The notes under the pieces are model-generated. The model was not told where the DNA came from, searched no databases, and saw nothing but the letters and a program-made list of their open reading frames with translations. Position numbers and translations under genes: made by a program. From JAVBLG01 sp031553655 (lineage in GTDB: Bacteria; Desulfobacterota; Desulfovibrionia; Desulfovibrionales; Desulfovibrionaceae), in NCBI GenBank assembly GCA_031553655.1, contig JAVBLG010000041.1, positions 1 to 51,645 of the forward strand: 51,645 nt of DNA, in the 5' to 3' direction. This document shows positions 41,798 to 51,229 of the stretch, one piece after another; within the stretch, counting starts at the first letter, position 1, and every line of letters begins with the position of its first letter.

Positions 41798-43255
41798 TCA
41801 TCTTTCTCCACCGCCCAAGGCTTTAATCAACTCCAACTCGGCATAAAGACGCCGCCCGCGCAATTCCACATCCTTGTCTCTGGCCTGAAGCAGGGGCAAG
41901 TCAGCTTTGGCCACGTCGCTTCTGTCCGCCAAGCCGTGGCGCTCTCTGGCTTCGGCGTCGGCCAGAGCGCGCTCCAGACCGGCCATAACCCCGGCCTGTG
42001 AGGCCAGTTGTAAATCAATTGCGCGCAGACGCGTCGCCGCTTGCGCCACCTCGCGCACGGCTTCCACTACGGCCTTGTTGTAGGATGCTATATTTAAATC
42101 ACTTTCGGCGCGTACGGCTTTCAGGTTGGCATTGAGTCTTCCACTGTCAAAAATCGGCAAGGTAAGACCTCCAATCAGATTGAATTGCTCACTGCCGTAT
42201 CTGAAAAGATCTTTAAGGTGTATGGCGTCAAGTCCCAAAAATGCCGTAATGTTGAAACTGGGATAAAATGCCGCTCTGGCCGCGTCCACCTCACTTAGTG
42301 AAGCTTCTATATACCAGTGCGCGGCCTGAAGATCAGGACGACGGGCCAGAAGCTCGTAGCCAAGTTCGCTTGGGGCGGCCATTGCGGTTACAGGTAAAGA
42401 TACAGGCTGTATTGCAGGCAGATCGTTTTCCAACCCGATCATGGCCCGCAGACCTTCTCGCAGTAGCAAAATTTCCCCGTCAACCACGGCCAGATCGCGC
42501 CCGGCAGCGGCCAGACGGGAGCCGGCCAAATCCGCATCGGTTTTTGCGGCCAGACCATGAGCATGACGCGCTGTCTGCCATTCCAGAAGCAAGCTTTCCC
42601 TGCTCCGCGTTTTATCCAAAATTGCGCGCCTCGCCATCAGAGTCTGCATGTCCCAGTAAGTTCCGGACACCGCGCAGACAATGGCCAGTTCGGCAGCAGC
42701 CCGCTCGGCCAGAGCGGCTTTGTGACGTCCTATGGCCGCATTAACCTTGGCCCGATTTTTGCCCCATATATCGAGTTCATAAGCGCCGGAAAGTCCCAAA
42801 TTGCCCGTGGTGTACCATGGCCCGGTTATGTTCTGATCAGCCGGGCCGCTGGCCGCGAACGGTCCCAAAAAACCTTCGTATGAAACCTTTTCCCTTGTGA
42901 GGTTTCCTGTGGCGTCCACAGAAGGCAGGCTGGACGCTCTGGCCCTCGCTATATTGGCTCTGGCCAGTTCCGCCCGCTGCCCGGCCACGGCAATGGAAGG
43001 AGAATCTTTCAGCGCGGCCTCAACCAGCGCATCCAATTGCTTGTCGCCGTAATGCGCCCACCAGCGCGCCTCGGGCCAGGCCGTATCTTCCGGCGATCGC
43101 AAATCTTCGGGCAAACGTAGTGAATTGGGGTTCACACGGGCAAGCGGCTCGCTGTCTGAACGAAAAAATGCGCAACCTGACAGCGCTGTGGCCGTCAGCG
43201 TCAAAACAAGGCCAAACGCGGCCAAACGCCTTATTTTTGAAAAATATATCGCCAT
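41798..43255 (-). CDS. NodT-family outer-membrane efflux lipoprotein (MdtP-like)
   Basis: 485 aa with a lipoprotein signal peptide and lipobox LSGC (Cys about 28). The TolC/OprM-type repeats are visible: ARWWAHYGDKQLDALVEAAL near the N-terminus, SGAYELDIWGKNRAKVNAA and its internal echo GGLTLPIFDSGRLNANLKAV, with YELLARRPDLQAAHW between. It forms the trimeric outer-membrane duct of a tripartite pump. GGAGG sits 5 nt before the ATG. It is the last gene of the ytcA-mdtN-mdtO-mdtP-like operon, 19 nt after the FUSC gene. Confidence 0.92.
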   Translation of the reverse strand: MAIYFSKIRRLAAFGLVLTLTATALSGCAFFRSDSEPLARVNPNSLRLPEDLRSPEDTAWPEARWWAHYGDKQLDALVEAALKDSPSIAVAGQRAELARANIARARASSLPSVDATGNLTREKVSYEGFLGPFAASGPADQNITGPWYTTGNLGLSGAYELDIWGKNRAKVNAAIGRHKAALAERAAAELAIVCAVSGTYWDMQTLMARRAILDKTRSRESLLLEWQTARHAHGLAAKTDADLAGSRLAAAGRDLAVVDGEILLLREGLRAMIGLENDLPAIQPVSLPVTAMAAPSELGYELLARRPDLQAAHWYIEASLSEVDAARAAFYPSFNITAFLGLDAIHLKDLFRYGSEQFNLIGGLTLPIFDSGRLNANLKAVRAESDLNIASYNKAVVEAVREVAQAATRLRAIDLQLASQAGVMAGLERALADAEARERHGLADRSDVAKADLPLLQARDKDVELRGRRLYAELELIKALGGGER

Positions 43256-43274
43256 GCGGACCTCCGCATAGTTT

Positions 43275-45350
43275 TCATGCGTTAATACCGGACATACGCC
43301 CCGGGTTCATGCACGCCAGCAAATCCACAATATTACGCGCGGCCTTAGGCAAATCGCGACAGGCCGAACCTGCGGGCGCCCACAGGCAAACTTCTTCCAT
43401 AGTATCCGGATCGGGCAAGGGCAAATGTTTTTCCGGCTCTCGGCCACTGTCCAACATTTCGGCGTACTGCTGCAAAATATCTGCGGATTGTTCCAAAATA
43501 TGCCGCCCTATAGCAATTGACTCGGCCGATTCGCTTTCACTGGCGGCCAGAAGGGCCTGAAAGTGCCCGGTCGAGAGCATCATCTTCTGCGACATTTCCA
43601 GCATCCGGCGGCTGAAGGGCGTAAAATCCACCCGACTGTAGCGCCAGCCCGGCTCAAGCACTACCCTGGTCTGCATTTCCCGACAAGCTCCCATGGTGGC
43701 CCAGCAATGCGCTCTGGCCGAAGCCACCAGGTGCGGGACACTTTTAGGCAAAACAGCGGTGCCCATAGCACGCATCAGCCCGGAAAAAGCAAGCAGCAAT
43801 TTGGACAATTGCCCGGGCAGGCTGTCGGAATCCTTTTCCGGCCACAGCAGGCTGTATACCAGGGTGCTGACCGCCACACCAACCATAATGCCTATGAGGC
43901 GATCGCGTATTTCCAACAAATCCGCTGAAGGATAATAAAATTCACATAAGGATATGCTGTAGGCATACACCATCTGCAAACCGGCATAGTTGCTGCGGGG
44001 AGAACCGGCCCCAATCCAGCCGCCCAATCCCACCACAGCCAGACTTAACAACAGAAATCCGGCCACACTTTCCAAGTGCGGCACAATAAAAACAGCGGCT
44101 AACAAGCTGACAGCACTGCCGAACAGAGTGCCCGAAACGCGCAAAATGGCTTTTTGCGAAACCGCTCCGAGGCCCGGCAAGGCCAGAATAAGACAGGTGA
44201 TCATGCATGTGTGGATGCCTTGCCATTGGGTAATATTGTAAAATAAATAGCACAGTTCCAGGGCCAACGCTGCCTTGAAGGCATGACGGATATGGGCCGG
44301 ATTGCTGAAGGCGTCAGCCGTCAAGAAGCTCGGTTTTTGCGCCGGAAATGCGGCAGACGAGGCCAAATCGTCTTTACGGGTGACGGCCCTGTCCAAATCC
44401 GCCAGCGCTTCGACCATTTCCTGAAGTTCGGCGGCCAAAGCCTGATGATGGGTTGAAGGAAACATAGGCGCATAGTTCGGGGCAAAATCGGTATGACGCA
44501 AAACAGCCGCCCCAAGGGCCAAGCAGGCCGCTTTCAGCGCATGCAGGGAAGGGTTAAAATCCTCAATAACAGAGGTGACGGACATGCGGGCCAACCGCGC
44601 GGCCGCGAGATACAAACGTTCCACCGTTTCCAGAAACGCCCGCCGTCGCTCCAGTTCCGCGCCGGCGAGCGCTTCCGAAGTTACAGCGGCGTTAAAATGC
44701 TTGCGCACAGCCTGTATGCTGCGCTCAACCTCAAGTAGAGACAGGGGCGGAGGGTCAGCCCCCTTAATGCGCGCCTCAATCTGCTCCACAACCGCGGCAA
44801 GCTGCCGCAGCATCTCCAGCCCGGCCATGCGGGCGGGGCGGGCCGGGAGTACATACAGGTTTACCAGCACAGTAACAGCCACGGCTCCGATCGAAACCGA
44901 CCACAAATACAATTCCTGGCGGGTCAATATTTCGGGGTCAATGGTAGCTCCGTAATTGTACATAGACACGCTGCTGTAAATGGCCACTATGTACCCCATG
45001 CTTCCAAAACGGCAGACGCGATATAAAAACATACCCGTAAACACCAACAAAAAAAGCACGATCATGCGCATCAGAGGGTATTCAATGTAAAGATGCATGA
45101 AAGACAGATTGCCCAAAAGCACCACAGTCATGCCCACGGCCATGGAACGCGCTGCCAGCGCGGTAAGCATTGTATTTTCACGGCTGGCGAAAAAAATCAT
45201 GATAATGCCCATGGAGAGCATGGGAATTTCAAAGCCGAAGAAACCCAACATAATCAGAATCAGCGAGGCCATATAGCGTACCACAGTCTCGCCCCGACCG
45301 GGAAAAGGAGCCAGTTCTCTGGCAATGAAAGAGGCAATACCGGAGGTCAT
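43275..45350 (-). CDS. FUSC-family inner-membrane transporter (MdtO-like)
   Basis: 691 aa. Two sets of about five to six membrane helices (about 20-175 and about 340-500) are separated by a soluble helical region, the tandem layout of fusaric-acid-resistance/MdtO proteins. It is the inner-membrane component that extrudes aromatic acids or drugs with its fusion-protein partner. Its ATG overlaps the TGA of the upstream gene (ATGA at 45347-45350), implying translational coupling, which also rules out the longer upstream extension of the frame. Substrate is unknown. Confidence 0.9.
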   Translation of the reverse strand: MTSGIASFIARELAPFPGRGETVVRYMASLILIMLGFFGFEIPMLSMGIIMIFFASRENTMLTALAARSMAVGMTVVLLGNLSFMHLYIEYPLMRMIVLFLLVFTGMFLYRVCRFGSMGYIVAIYSSVSMYNYGATIDPEILTRQELYLWSVSIGAVAVTVLVNLYVLPARPARMAGLEMLRQLAAVVEQIEARIKGADPPPLSLLEVERSIQAVRKHFNAAVTSEALAGAELERRRAFLETVERLYLAAARLARMSVTSVIEDFNPSLHALKAACLALGAAVLRHTDFAPNYAPMFPSTHHQALAAELQEMVEALADLDRAVTRKDDLASSAAFPAQKPSFLTADAFSNPAHIRHAFKAALALELCYLFYNITQWQGIHTCMITCLILALPGLGAVSQKAILRVSGTLFGSAVSLLAAVFIVPHLESVAGFLLLSLAVVGLGGWIGAGSPRSNYAGLQMVYAYSISLCEFYYPSADLLEIRDRLIGIMVGVAVSTLVYSLLWPEKDSDSLPGQLSKLLLAFSGLMRAMGTAVLPKSVPHLVASARAHCWATMGACREMQTRVVLEPGWRYSRVDFTPFSRRMLEMSQKMMLSTGHFQALLAASESESAESIAIGRHILEQSADILQQYAEMLDSGREPEKHLPLPDPDTMEEVCLWAPAGSACRDLPKAARNIVDLLACMNPGRMSGINA

Positions 45351-46396
45351 TGTTCCGGTCCGGCAGAAGTGGAGCCGATAATACGCACCACAGCTGAAGC
45401 GCCGATGCGGAACATGGCCGGATCCGGATTGTCCACCAACAATTTTACCGGAAAGCGCTGTGCCACCCGCACCCAATTTATAGTGCGCCGCACCGCCGGC
45501 AGACCGCCAACCATTGTGCCGGCATCATCAGTATGTATTCCAAAACCTATAGAATCAACTCTGGCTGAAAATTTTTTGGAGGTATCAGCCATAAGATATA
45601 TCACCGCTGTGGAACCGGGTCTGATTACGTCGAGATCCGTTTCGCGGAAATTGGCAATAACATGCCAACTTTCCGTGTCCACAAGGGTAAAAAGCGCATG
45701 TCCGGCCGAAGCGTACTGCCCGGCCACGGTATTTAGAGCCACGACTCGGCCATCAATAGGGGCACGTAGGGTGGCATATTCAAGATGCAGTTCGGCTTGG
45801 GCTATTTCGGCCTTCAATACTTCACGGCGGGCCACCAAATCGTCCACTCCACTGATGGCTGCTTCGGCCCCGCGTGAAGTTGAAAGCGCGGCCGCCTGCT
45901 GCGCCTCGGACAACATGAGGGCTGTTCTGGCCTGGTCCACTTGCTCTTTGGAAGTAAACCCCTGTTTCAACAGTGGCTCCAAACGGCTAAGAGTTCGCCG
46001 GGCCTGCCTGGCGGCATCCCCGGCCCGCCTGGCTTCAGCCTGGGCAGCTTTGGCCTGAAACACCTGTGACTCGACCTTGCGCTCGCCCAACACAATTTCC
46101 TTTTCCAAGGTGACCAGCTCGGCTCTTGCCTTATTGAGTACATTAATAAAAGGCCGCGGATCAATGCGCAGCATAAGGTCGCCACGCTTGACCTGCTGAT
46201 TGTTGCGTAACGGAAGTTCAATAATAGTGCCGCTGACCTCCGGAGTTACATTGATTATGTCGGCATGCACATAGGCGTCGTCTGTGCGCGGGGCGGAATC
46301 AATGCGCCAGATAACATATAGCGACAGGGCAACGGCCAGTGCCATAAGAAACGAGGCTATCTTAATGCCAGGTATGCGGGTGATGGTGATGATCAT
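45347..46396 (-). CDS. HlyD/EmrA-type membrane fusion protein (MdtN-like)
   Basis: 349 aa. One N-terminal membrane helix (about 12-30) precedes the DDAYVHADIINVTPEVSGTI biotinyl-lipoyl half-motif and a long alpha-hairpin (about 85-185). The second lipoyl half LEYATLRAPIDGRVVALN and a beta-barrel domain with NFRETDLDVIRPGS follow. It bridges the FUSC transporter and the outer-membrane factor. A clear ribosome site is not visible, so coupling to the YtcA-like gene upstream (69-nt gap) or a leader promoter is possible. Confidence 0.92.
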   Translation of the reverse strand: MIITITRIPGIKIASFLMALAVALSLYVIWRIDSAPRTDDAYVHADIINVTPEVSGTIIELPLRNNQQVKRGDLMLRIDPRPFINVLNKARAELVTLEKEIVLGERKVESQVFQAKAAQAEARRAGDAARQARRTLSRLEPLLKQGFTSKEQVDQARTALMLSEAQQAAALSTSRGAEAAISGVDDLVARREVLKAEIAQAELHLEYATLRAPIDGRVVALNTVAGQYASAGHALFTLVDTESWHVIANFRETDLDVIRPGSTAVIYLMADTSKKFSARVDSIGFGIHTDDAGTMVGGLPAVRRTINWVRVAQRFPVKLLVDNPDPAMFRIGASAVVRIIGSTSAGPEQ

Positions 46397-46465
46397 ATAG
46401 CAATTCTATTTTGCCTTTTACGTTAACCATTCACTGGCCGTCAGGGCATTTACATACGTAAAATG

Positions 46466-46726
46466 CTAACCGAAAAAAACAATCCAGATCACCAGAGAAA
46501 AAATTAGGACCAAAGCCGGATAAATAACGAGCGGTGGACCGGCTTTTTCAAGCAGGCCTTCGCGCAGCAGGATGTGACGCGCCATAATAGCGGCACACAG
46601 CCCGCCGGACATACAGAAAATCCAGTCAGGAAAAAAGGCTCCCAGAAAATTCAGGGAAGGGGAAAAGGCGCAACCGCTGATAAGTGGCGCGAGCAAGAAG
46701 AGGATTACGGTCAGGCGGCGCATCAT
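46466..46726 (-). CDS. YtcA-like small membrane lipoprotein
   Basis: 86 aa from MMRRLTVILFLLAPLISGCA, a lipoprotein signal with lipobox ISGC. After the Cys come SPSLNFLGAFFPDWIFC and two hydrophobic helices, the YtcA pattern. In E. coli ytcA also sits next to mdtN, so the four-gene order ytcA-mdtN-mdtO-mdtP is conserved here. It is likely an accessory subunit of the pump; its biochemical role is not known. A GGAT-type weak ribosome site precedes the start. Confidence 0.8.
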   Translation of the reverse strand: MMRRLTVILFLLAPLISGCAFSPSLNFLGAFFPDWIFCMSGGLCAAIMARHILLREGLLEKAGPPLVIYPALVLIFSLVIWIVFFG

Positions 46727-46885
46727 GGTCGGATCCAGTGGAAAAGTTGTGATAAGCAAATATATGAAAGCGAATTAAAAAGCGCAACCGCATGATACGG
46801 ATGTGATTTGCCTCCTTAAATCGTTAAAAAATATTCATAACAAAAACCGGCTCGGCTATCGTCATCAAGTCGAAACTACCCCAAT

Positions 46886-47131
46886 TTATTTGCGTAAAAA
46901 TGTCTCAAAATCGGGAGCAAGGCAGTCAAAAGTGCCTCCAAGCATGCCCTTGAACACTTCCTGCGGCGGCACCTCGGGAGCCTGGGGGCTTTCACAGTTG
47001 GCTTGCGTGCTGTTCAACCTGCGTATTTCTCCCATGCTTTTATATTCCACTTCATTGCAGAATTTACAACGGAAATAAGTGGCCTTTCGCGAACAATTAC
47101 AGTCTTCTTTGGTGTATTGATGTTTTCTCAT
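46886..47131 (-). CDS. small Cys-rich hypothetical protein
   Basis: 81 aa, MRKHQYTKEDCNCSRKATYF then RCKFCNEVEYKSMGEIRRL. An N-terminal CxC...CxxC set (about residues 11, 13, 22, 25) could bind zinc like a short ribbon. The rest is Pro/Glu-rich with no recognised fold. The ribosome site is weak (AAGTGA) and it is isolated between the efflux operon and the REC-PAS gene, 29 nt after the latter's stop in the same direction, so it could be the distal gene of that unit. I do not recognise a family. Confidence 0.5.
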   Translation of the reverse strand: MRKHQYTKEDCNCSRKATYFRCKFCNEVEYKSMGEIRRLNSTQANCESPQAPEVPPQEVFKGMLGGTFDCLAPDFETFLRK

Positions 47132-47160
47132 AAATCACTTTTGATCTGTTTTATAAAAAT

Positions 47161-48279
47161 TCATGCTTTTCTCAGCACGTGAACGGCGCCGATCACAACA
47201 TCCATGGCGTTTTTATAAGGCTCTATGCCGCAATGGAACGGAGGCTGCCCTGGTACAATCGAGATTACACCGGATTGCGATATGAGCGTTTCTCTGAAAA
47301 GTTTGAACGGCCCTCCCTCGGCGGCGGTATCCAGAAAAGCGGGTTTAGCCCCCTCCTCCAGAGGAGGTTCAAATATGTCGGCGGCGGCCCTATTACACAT
47401 TACCAAATGCCCCTCAAGATCTGTCACCAGAATTCCTTCGCCCAGAGAGTCTATGGTAGTCTTGATCAGATTGTATGTGGTGCGAAAGGCATATTCAGCC
47501 TCTTTCCTGGCGGTGATGTCCAGAACCACTCCCTCGTATTGCGCCAAGCTGCCATCCTCGTCAAAAAGGCCGGTGCAATGTTCCGATATCCAGATCATAT
47601 CACCGTCGCGACCATAAACCTTTGATTCGAAGTTGGAAACCTCATGCTCCTCAAGCAGCTGAGCAAGCAGTTTTTTCCTGCGGTCAGGTTCGTCATAAAG
47701 CTGCTCATCCTGAAAAAGCAGGGTTGTAATCAGTTCGTGAGGGCTGCTATATCCCAAAATGGAGGCGAACGCCTTGTTACAGGTGAAATATTTACCATCA
47801 GCGCCGCATACATAAATGCCCACGGCGGCATTGTTGTAGATGGCCTTATATCGCTCCATACTCTCGGCTAGCCGCTTCTCCCCATAATGCTGCCGCATGG
47901 CGAGGTGCAGATTTATCCTGAGCGCCATGATATGAACCGGTTTTTGAATGAAGCTGAGCGCGCCGCTCTCCACCACCCCTTCAAGCACATCGTCTTCGCT
48001 TGATCCGGAAATGACGATCACGGGCAATCCGAGCTTGCGCGTGATATCCTTGGTCAAATCAAGGCCGCTTTCGTTGTTGTCAAGCAACAGGTCCATAAAA
48101 ACAACATCAGGCCGAAATGTATTTATAACCCCCCAGGAACTCCGGCTGTCGGAGGCCACTCCGCATACAATGTGCCCCTCGTGCTCTATAAGCTCTTGCA
48201 GCATCATCGCCATTATGGGATCATCTTCAACAATCAAAATATTCAAACAGCCTTGTGGCGTAAATCTTCCTTGGCCCAT
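47161..48279 (-). CDS. response regulator with two PAS domains
   Basis: 372 aa. A receiver domain (about 12-128) has the acidic pair EDD, phospho-acceptor D63 in VVFMDLLLD and the Lys of FIQKPVH. Two PAS domains follow (about 145-270 with a PAC-like ITARKEAE end, and about 275-370). No kinase, GGDEF, EAL or DNA-binding output is present, so it probably passes signals by protein contact or within a phosphorelay. Start ATG is set by GGAGAAAC. It is divergent from the chemoreceptor gene (193-nt gap), and the pair may be functionally linked. Confidence 0.85.
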   Translation of the reverse strand: MGQGRFTPQGCLNILIVEDDPIMAMMLQELIEHEGHIVCGVASDSRSSWGVINTFRPDVVFMDLLLDNNESGLDLTKDITRKLGLPVIVISGSSEDDVLEGVVESGALSFIQKPVHIMALRINLHLAMRQHYGEKRLAESMERYKAIYNNAAVGIYVCGADGKYFTCNKAFASILGYSSPHELITTLLFQDEQLYDEPDRRKKLLAQLLEEHEVSNFESKVYGRDGDMIWISEHCTGLFDEDGSLAQYEGVVLDITARKEAEYAFRTTYNLIKTTIDSLGEGILVTDLEGHLVMCNRAAADIFEPPLEEGAKPAFLDTAAEGGPFKLFRETLISQSGVISIVPGQPPFHCGIEPYKNAMDVVIGAVHVLRKA

Positions 48280-48472
48280 GCGAGTTTCTCCGCTTTTTGA
48301 AAGAGTGCCGCCAATATAAGGAAGCACATCCCCCTTTCTCCGCACTTACAATAACACCTATCGCGTCAAAAACAAGCGCCTGTTTATATCTATTTTGCAT
48401 GTAAACTACTTGTAATAAATAAAAAAATCCGCTATGAGGGTACGTAAGTAAATACTGTTTATCGAGGGAGCC

Positions 48473-50785
48473 ATGCGCATTACAATTTTCACAAAAGTAG
48501 CTTTCATGACCACTTTCGCCATTTTGGTCACCACATTATCCATTCTGTATATCGTCAAAATCAAAGCATATCAAAAGTTCGATCAGGAATCTGACGACAA
48601 TATTAAGGTGCATGCCTCCGTAGTCGGCGAGTTTTTTCTTGACTACAACCGTACAATGAAAGGTTATGCCTACCAGCTTTCGTCAAACCCCGCGTTTGTG
48701 GCGGCGGTAACGGCCCGGGACAAGGATAAAATCCGCGCACTGACCAAAAAAATTCTTGAGGAAAGCGCGGTAATAGATTCCATTGTCATTACGGACAATA
48801 AAGGCATCATAATAGCCAGGGCTCATTCCGAAGCCGCGGGCGACAACGCCACGTACCAGGTCAATGTGCAAAAATCCATGCACGGCCAGGCCTCGGTGGG
48901 CTGCGAACCCATAAGTACGCAGGGAATGTCCTTGCGGGCGGGCACACCGGTTAAAAACGGAAACGACATTGTAGGCACACTGTCCATAGGAATCACGCTC
49001 TCCAACGCCAAATACATTCAATCCATAAAAAAACTTCTAGACGCGGAAGTGTCGGTTTACAGCGAGGCAAACTGTCTGGCGTCCACACTTAAGACCGCCT
49101 CGAACGAGTCACTGGTAGGCTCCAGAATACAAAATACGAAAGTGCTTGAAACCGTGCTTCAGCGCAACGCCTTCATACAGGGCAGAAGCAACGCTTTTGG
49201 CGTGGACTATGATACGGCCTACATACCTCTTTTGAACAGCGACGGCAAAGCCATAGGAATTTTTGTGCTTAGCGAAACTCGCGCCGCTATAGAAAGCGAC
49301 ACCCAGGACATAATGAACGCCATTATCTGGATGGCCACCGGCATCATTGTGATTATGATAATCATGTCGGTATTGTACGCCCGCCATGTCATCACCACGC
49401 CCCTGGCCGCCATAACCAGGCTGGTTAAGGATTTGGTGGACGACAAGGCGGAACTGACCTTCAAGCTCGACGACAGATCTAATGACGAAATAGGAGTTTT
49501 GTCGCACCAGATAAACCGGCTTACCGGCAAGGTATTCACCATGCTGTGCAATATTGAAGGCTTCAAAAATCTTGTAAATGCCATACCGGATCCCGTTTTC
49601 GCCGTGGATGAGCAATACAAAATCATTCTGGGCAACACAGCCGCCTGCCAGGTGTCCGGAGTAAAAGACATTTCCCAAATCCAGGGCAAAGCGGCCAATG
49701 AAGTATTCAACACCAACTTTTTCGGCTCTGAAAAATGCGGTTTACGCAAAGTAATGGAAAGCAAGCAGAAAGTGGAAACGGAAATCCATCAATTGACGTT
49801 TAATGGCCGCCAACGCGATATTCGCGGCCTGTGCGACGTTATTCTGGATTGCAATGGAGTGATAAACGGCTACCTCGAAGTGGCCAGCGATGTCACAGTT
49901 ATGATGGAGCAAGACCGGAAAACCAGGATCCAAATGGAACATATTCGCGATGTGAACCGCAAAATCATGGAAATAGCCGAAATGGTGGCCTCCTCAGCCG
50001 CTACCATTTCCGTTCAGACCAGTTCGGTGCAAGAGGGAGCCAATACCCAGAATATGCTCATGCGTGAAACATTGCAGTCCATCCAACAAATGAACGACAC
50101 CATTATGGATGTGGCCCGCAATGCCGGGAGCGCCTCGGATCAGGCCAATGCCGGGCAGTCCAAAGCTTCAGAAGGTTCCGGCGTAGTTTCTCAGGCCATG
50201 AAAAGCATAGACACAGTTCACGAGCAGGCCGCCACGCTGCGGGCCAGCCTGGAAAGCCTTGGCGGGCAGGCCGAAGCTATCGGCAAAATTATGAATGTCA
50301 TTTCAGATATAGCGGATCAAACCAATCTGCTGGCTCTTAACGCGGCCATTGAAGCGGCCAGAGCCGGAGAAGCCGGACGCGGCTTTGCCGTGGTGGCCGA
50401 CGAAGTGCGTAAACTGGCGGAAAAAACCATGGGTGCCACTTCCGAAGTGCGTCACGCCATTGAAAACATACAGAACGGAGCCGCCCGGAATATCTCGGTC
50501 ATGGGGGAAGTTTCCAACTCCGTAACACAAGCCACCGATCTGTCGCGTAAGTCTGGAGAGGCCCTTACGCAAATCGTTTCCCTGGTCAGCGATACCAACG
50601 GGCAGGTAGCTGCCATTGCCGCCGCAGCCGAGGAACAATCGGCCTCCAGCGAAGAAATACGGCGTAGCGTTGAAGAGGTGACACGGCTTTCTGAAAAAAC
50701 GGTGGACCAATTGCGAACTTCGGGCGAGGCAGCCAGAGAACTGTCCGGGCTTGCGGAACAATTGCGCGCTGTGGCGGCCAGTTAG
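48473..50785 (+). CDS. methyl-accepting chemotaxis protein with Cache and PAS domains
   Basis: 770 aa. Membrane helix 1 (about 10-28), a periplasmic single-Cache-like sensor (about 35-275), helix 2 (about 285-305), HAMP (about 305-360), a cytosolic PAS (about 365-480) and the signalling hairpin with the tip ADQTNLLALNAAIEAARAGE (about 613-632). It controls CheA activity in response to a periplasmic ligand and possibly an internal redox or flavin state through PAS. There is no C-terminal CheR-binding pentapeptide; it ends EQLRAVAAS. Ribosome site GAGGGAG precedes the ATG. Stop is TAG. Confidence 0.92.
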   Translation: MRITIFTKVAFMTTFAILVTTLSILYIVKIKAYQKFDQESDDNIKVHASVVGEFFLDYNRTMKGYAYQLSSNPAFVAAVTARDKDKIRALTKKILEESAVIDSIVITDNKGIIIARAHSEAAGDNATYQVNVQKSMHGQASVGCEPISTQGMSLRAGTPVKNGNDIVGTLSIGITLSNAKYIQSIKKLLDAEVSVYSEANCLASTLKTASNESLVGSRIQNTKVLETVLQRNAFIQGRSNAFGVDYDTAYIPLLNSDGKAIGIFVLSETRAAIESDTQDIMNAIIWMATGIIVIMIIMSVLYARHVITTPLAAITRLVKDLVDDKAELTFKLDDRSNDEIGVLSHQINRLTGKVFTMLCNIEGFKNLVNAIPDPVFAVDEQYKIILGNTAACQVSGVKDISQIQGKAANEVFNTNFFGSEKCGLRKVMESKQKVETEIHQLTFNGRQRDIRGLCDVILDCNGVINGYLEVASDVTVMMEQDRKTRIQMEHIRDVNRKIMEIAEMVASSAATISVQTSSVQEGANTQNMLMRETLQSIQQMNDTIMDVARNAGSASDQANAGQSKASEGSGVVSQAMKSIDTVHEQAATLRASLESLGGQAEAIGKIMNVISDIADQTNLLALNAAIEAARAGEAGRGFAVVADEVRKLAEKTMGATSEVRHAIENIQNGAARNISVMGEVSNSVTQATDLSRKSGEALTQIVSLVSDTNGQVAAIAAAAEEQSASSEEIRRSVEEVTRLSEKTVDQLRTSGEAARELSGLAEQLRAVAAS

Positions 50786-50814
50786 GAGCGTGCGACGCGA
50801 CCCAAACCGGGATT

Positions 50815-50895
50815 GATGTAAGCTGTAAAAAACGGATACCGTAGTTCATACTCATTGAGGAGGTACTATGGTGTCCGTTTTTTACAGCTTACATC
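50815..50895. terminator. long palindrome after chemoreceptor, probable bidirectional terminator
   Basis: Arms of 31 nt (50815-50845 and 50865-50895) pair with only two mismatches around a 19-nt loop. Each arm carries AAAAAACGGA or TCCGTTTTTT, so transcription from either side meets a GC stem followed by six T. The outer 16 bp extend the pairing well beyond the usual terminator size. The following 100 nt hold one more GC hairpin (GTGCGCC/GGCGCAC, about 50970-50989) and nothing else I recognise. Confidence 0.6.
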
Positions 50896-50998
50896 ATCAT
50901 TCAGAGTTCACCTTACGATTAACAGTTCCCCTTGCCGGGTTTGTGATGGGACTTACACCCACCGAGTTCGTGCGCCATGACGGGCGCACCACAAAGCA

Positions 50999-51032
50999 AA
51001 AACCCCCAGCGCTCACAGCAGCTGGGGGTTTT
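50999..51032 (-). terminator. rRNA operon terminator
   Basis: AAAACCCCCAGC and GCTGGGGGTTTT pair perfectly over 12 bp with a 10-nt loop. On the minus strand the stem ends in TTTTT, right after the 5S gene. Confidence 0.88.
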
Positions 51033-51040
51033 CAAAAAAA

Positions 51041-51155
51041 TCTTGGCGGCGGCCTACTTTCCCACGATCTTGACCGCAGTATCATCGGCGATGGAGAGCT
51101 TAACTACCGAGTTCGGAATGGGTTCGGGTGTACCCTCTCCTCCATGACCACCAAG
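51041..51155 (-). rRNA. rrf: 5S ribosomal RNA
   Basis: On the minus strand it reads CTTGGTGGTCATGGAGGAGA, contains CCGAACCCATTCCGAACTCG and ends GTAGGCCGCCGCCAAGA, about 115 nt, with the paired 5' and 3' ends of a 5S. It lies between the 23S 3' end and the terminator. Confidence 0.93.
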
Positions 51156-51229
51156 AAATCTGGTGTGCGGGTTATCCGCAAAATTCCGGCATGCGGACAA
51201 TTGGAATATAGTTGGGAAGGAAGATCTTT

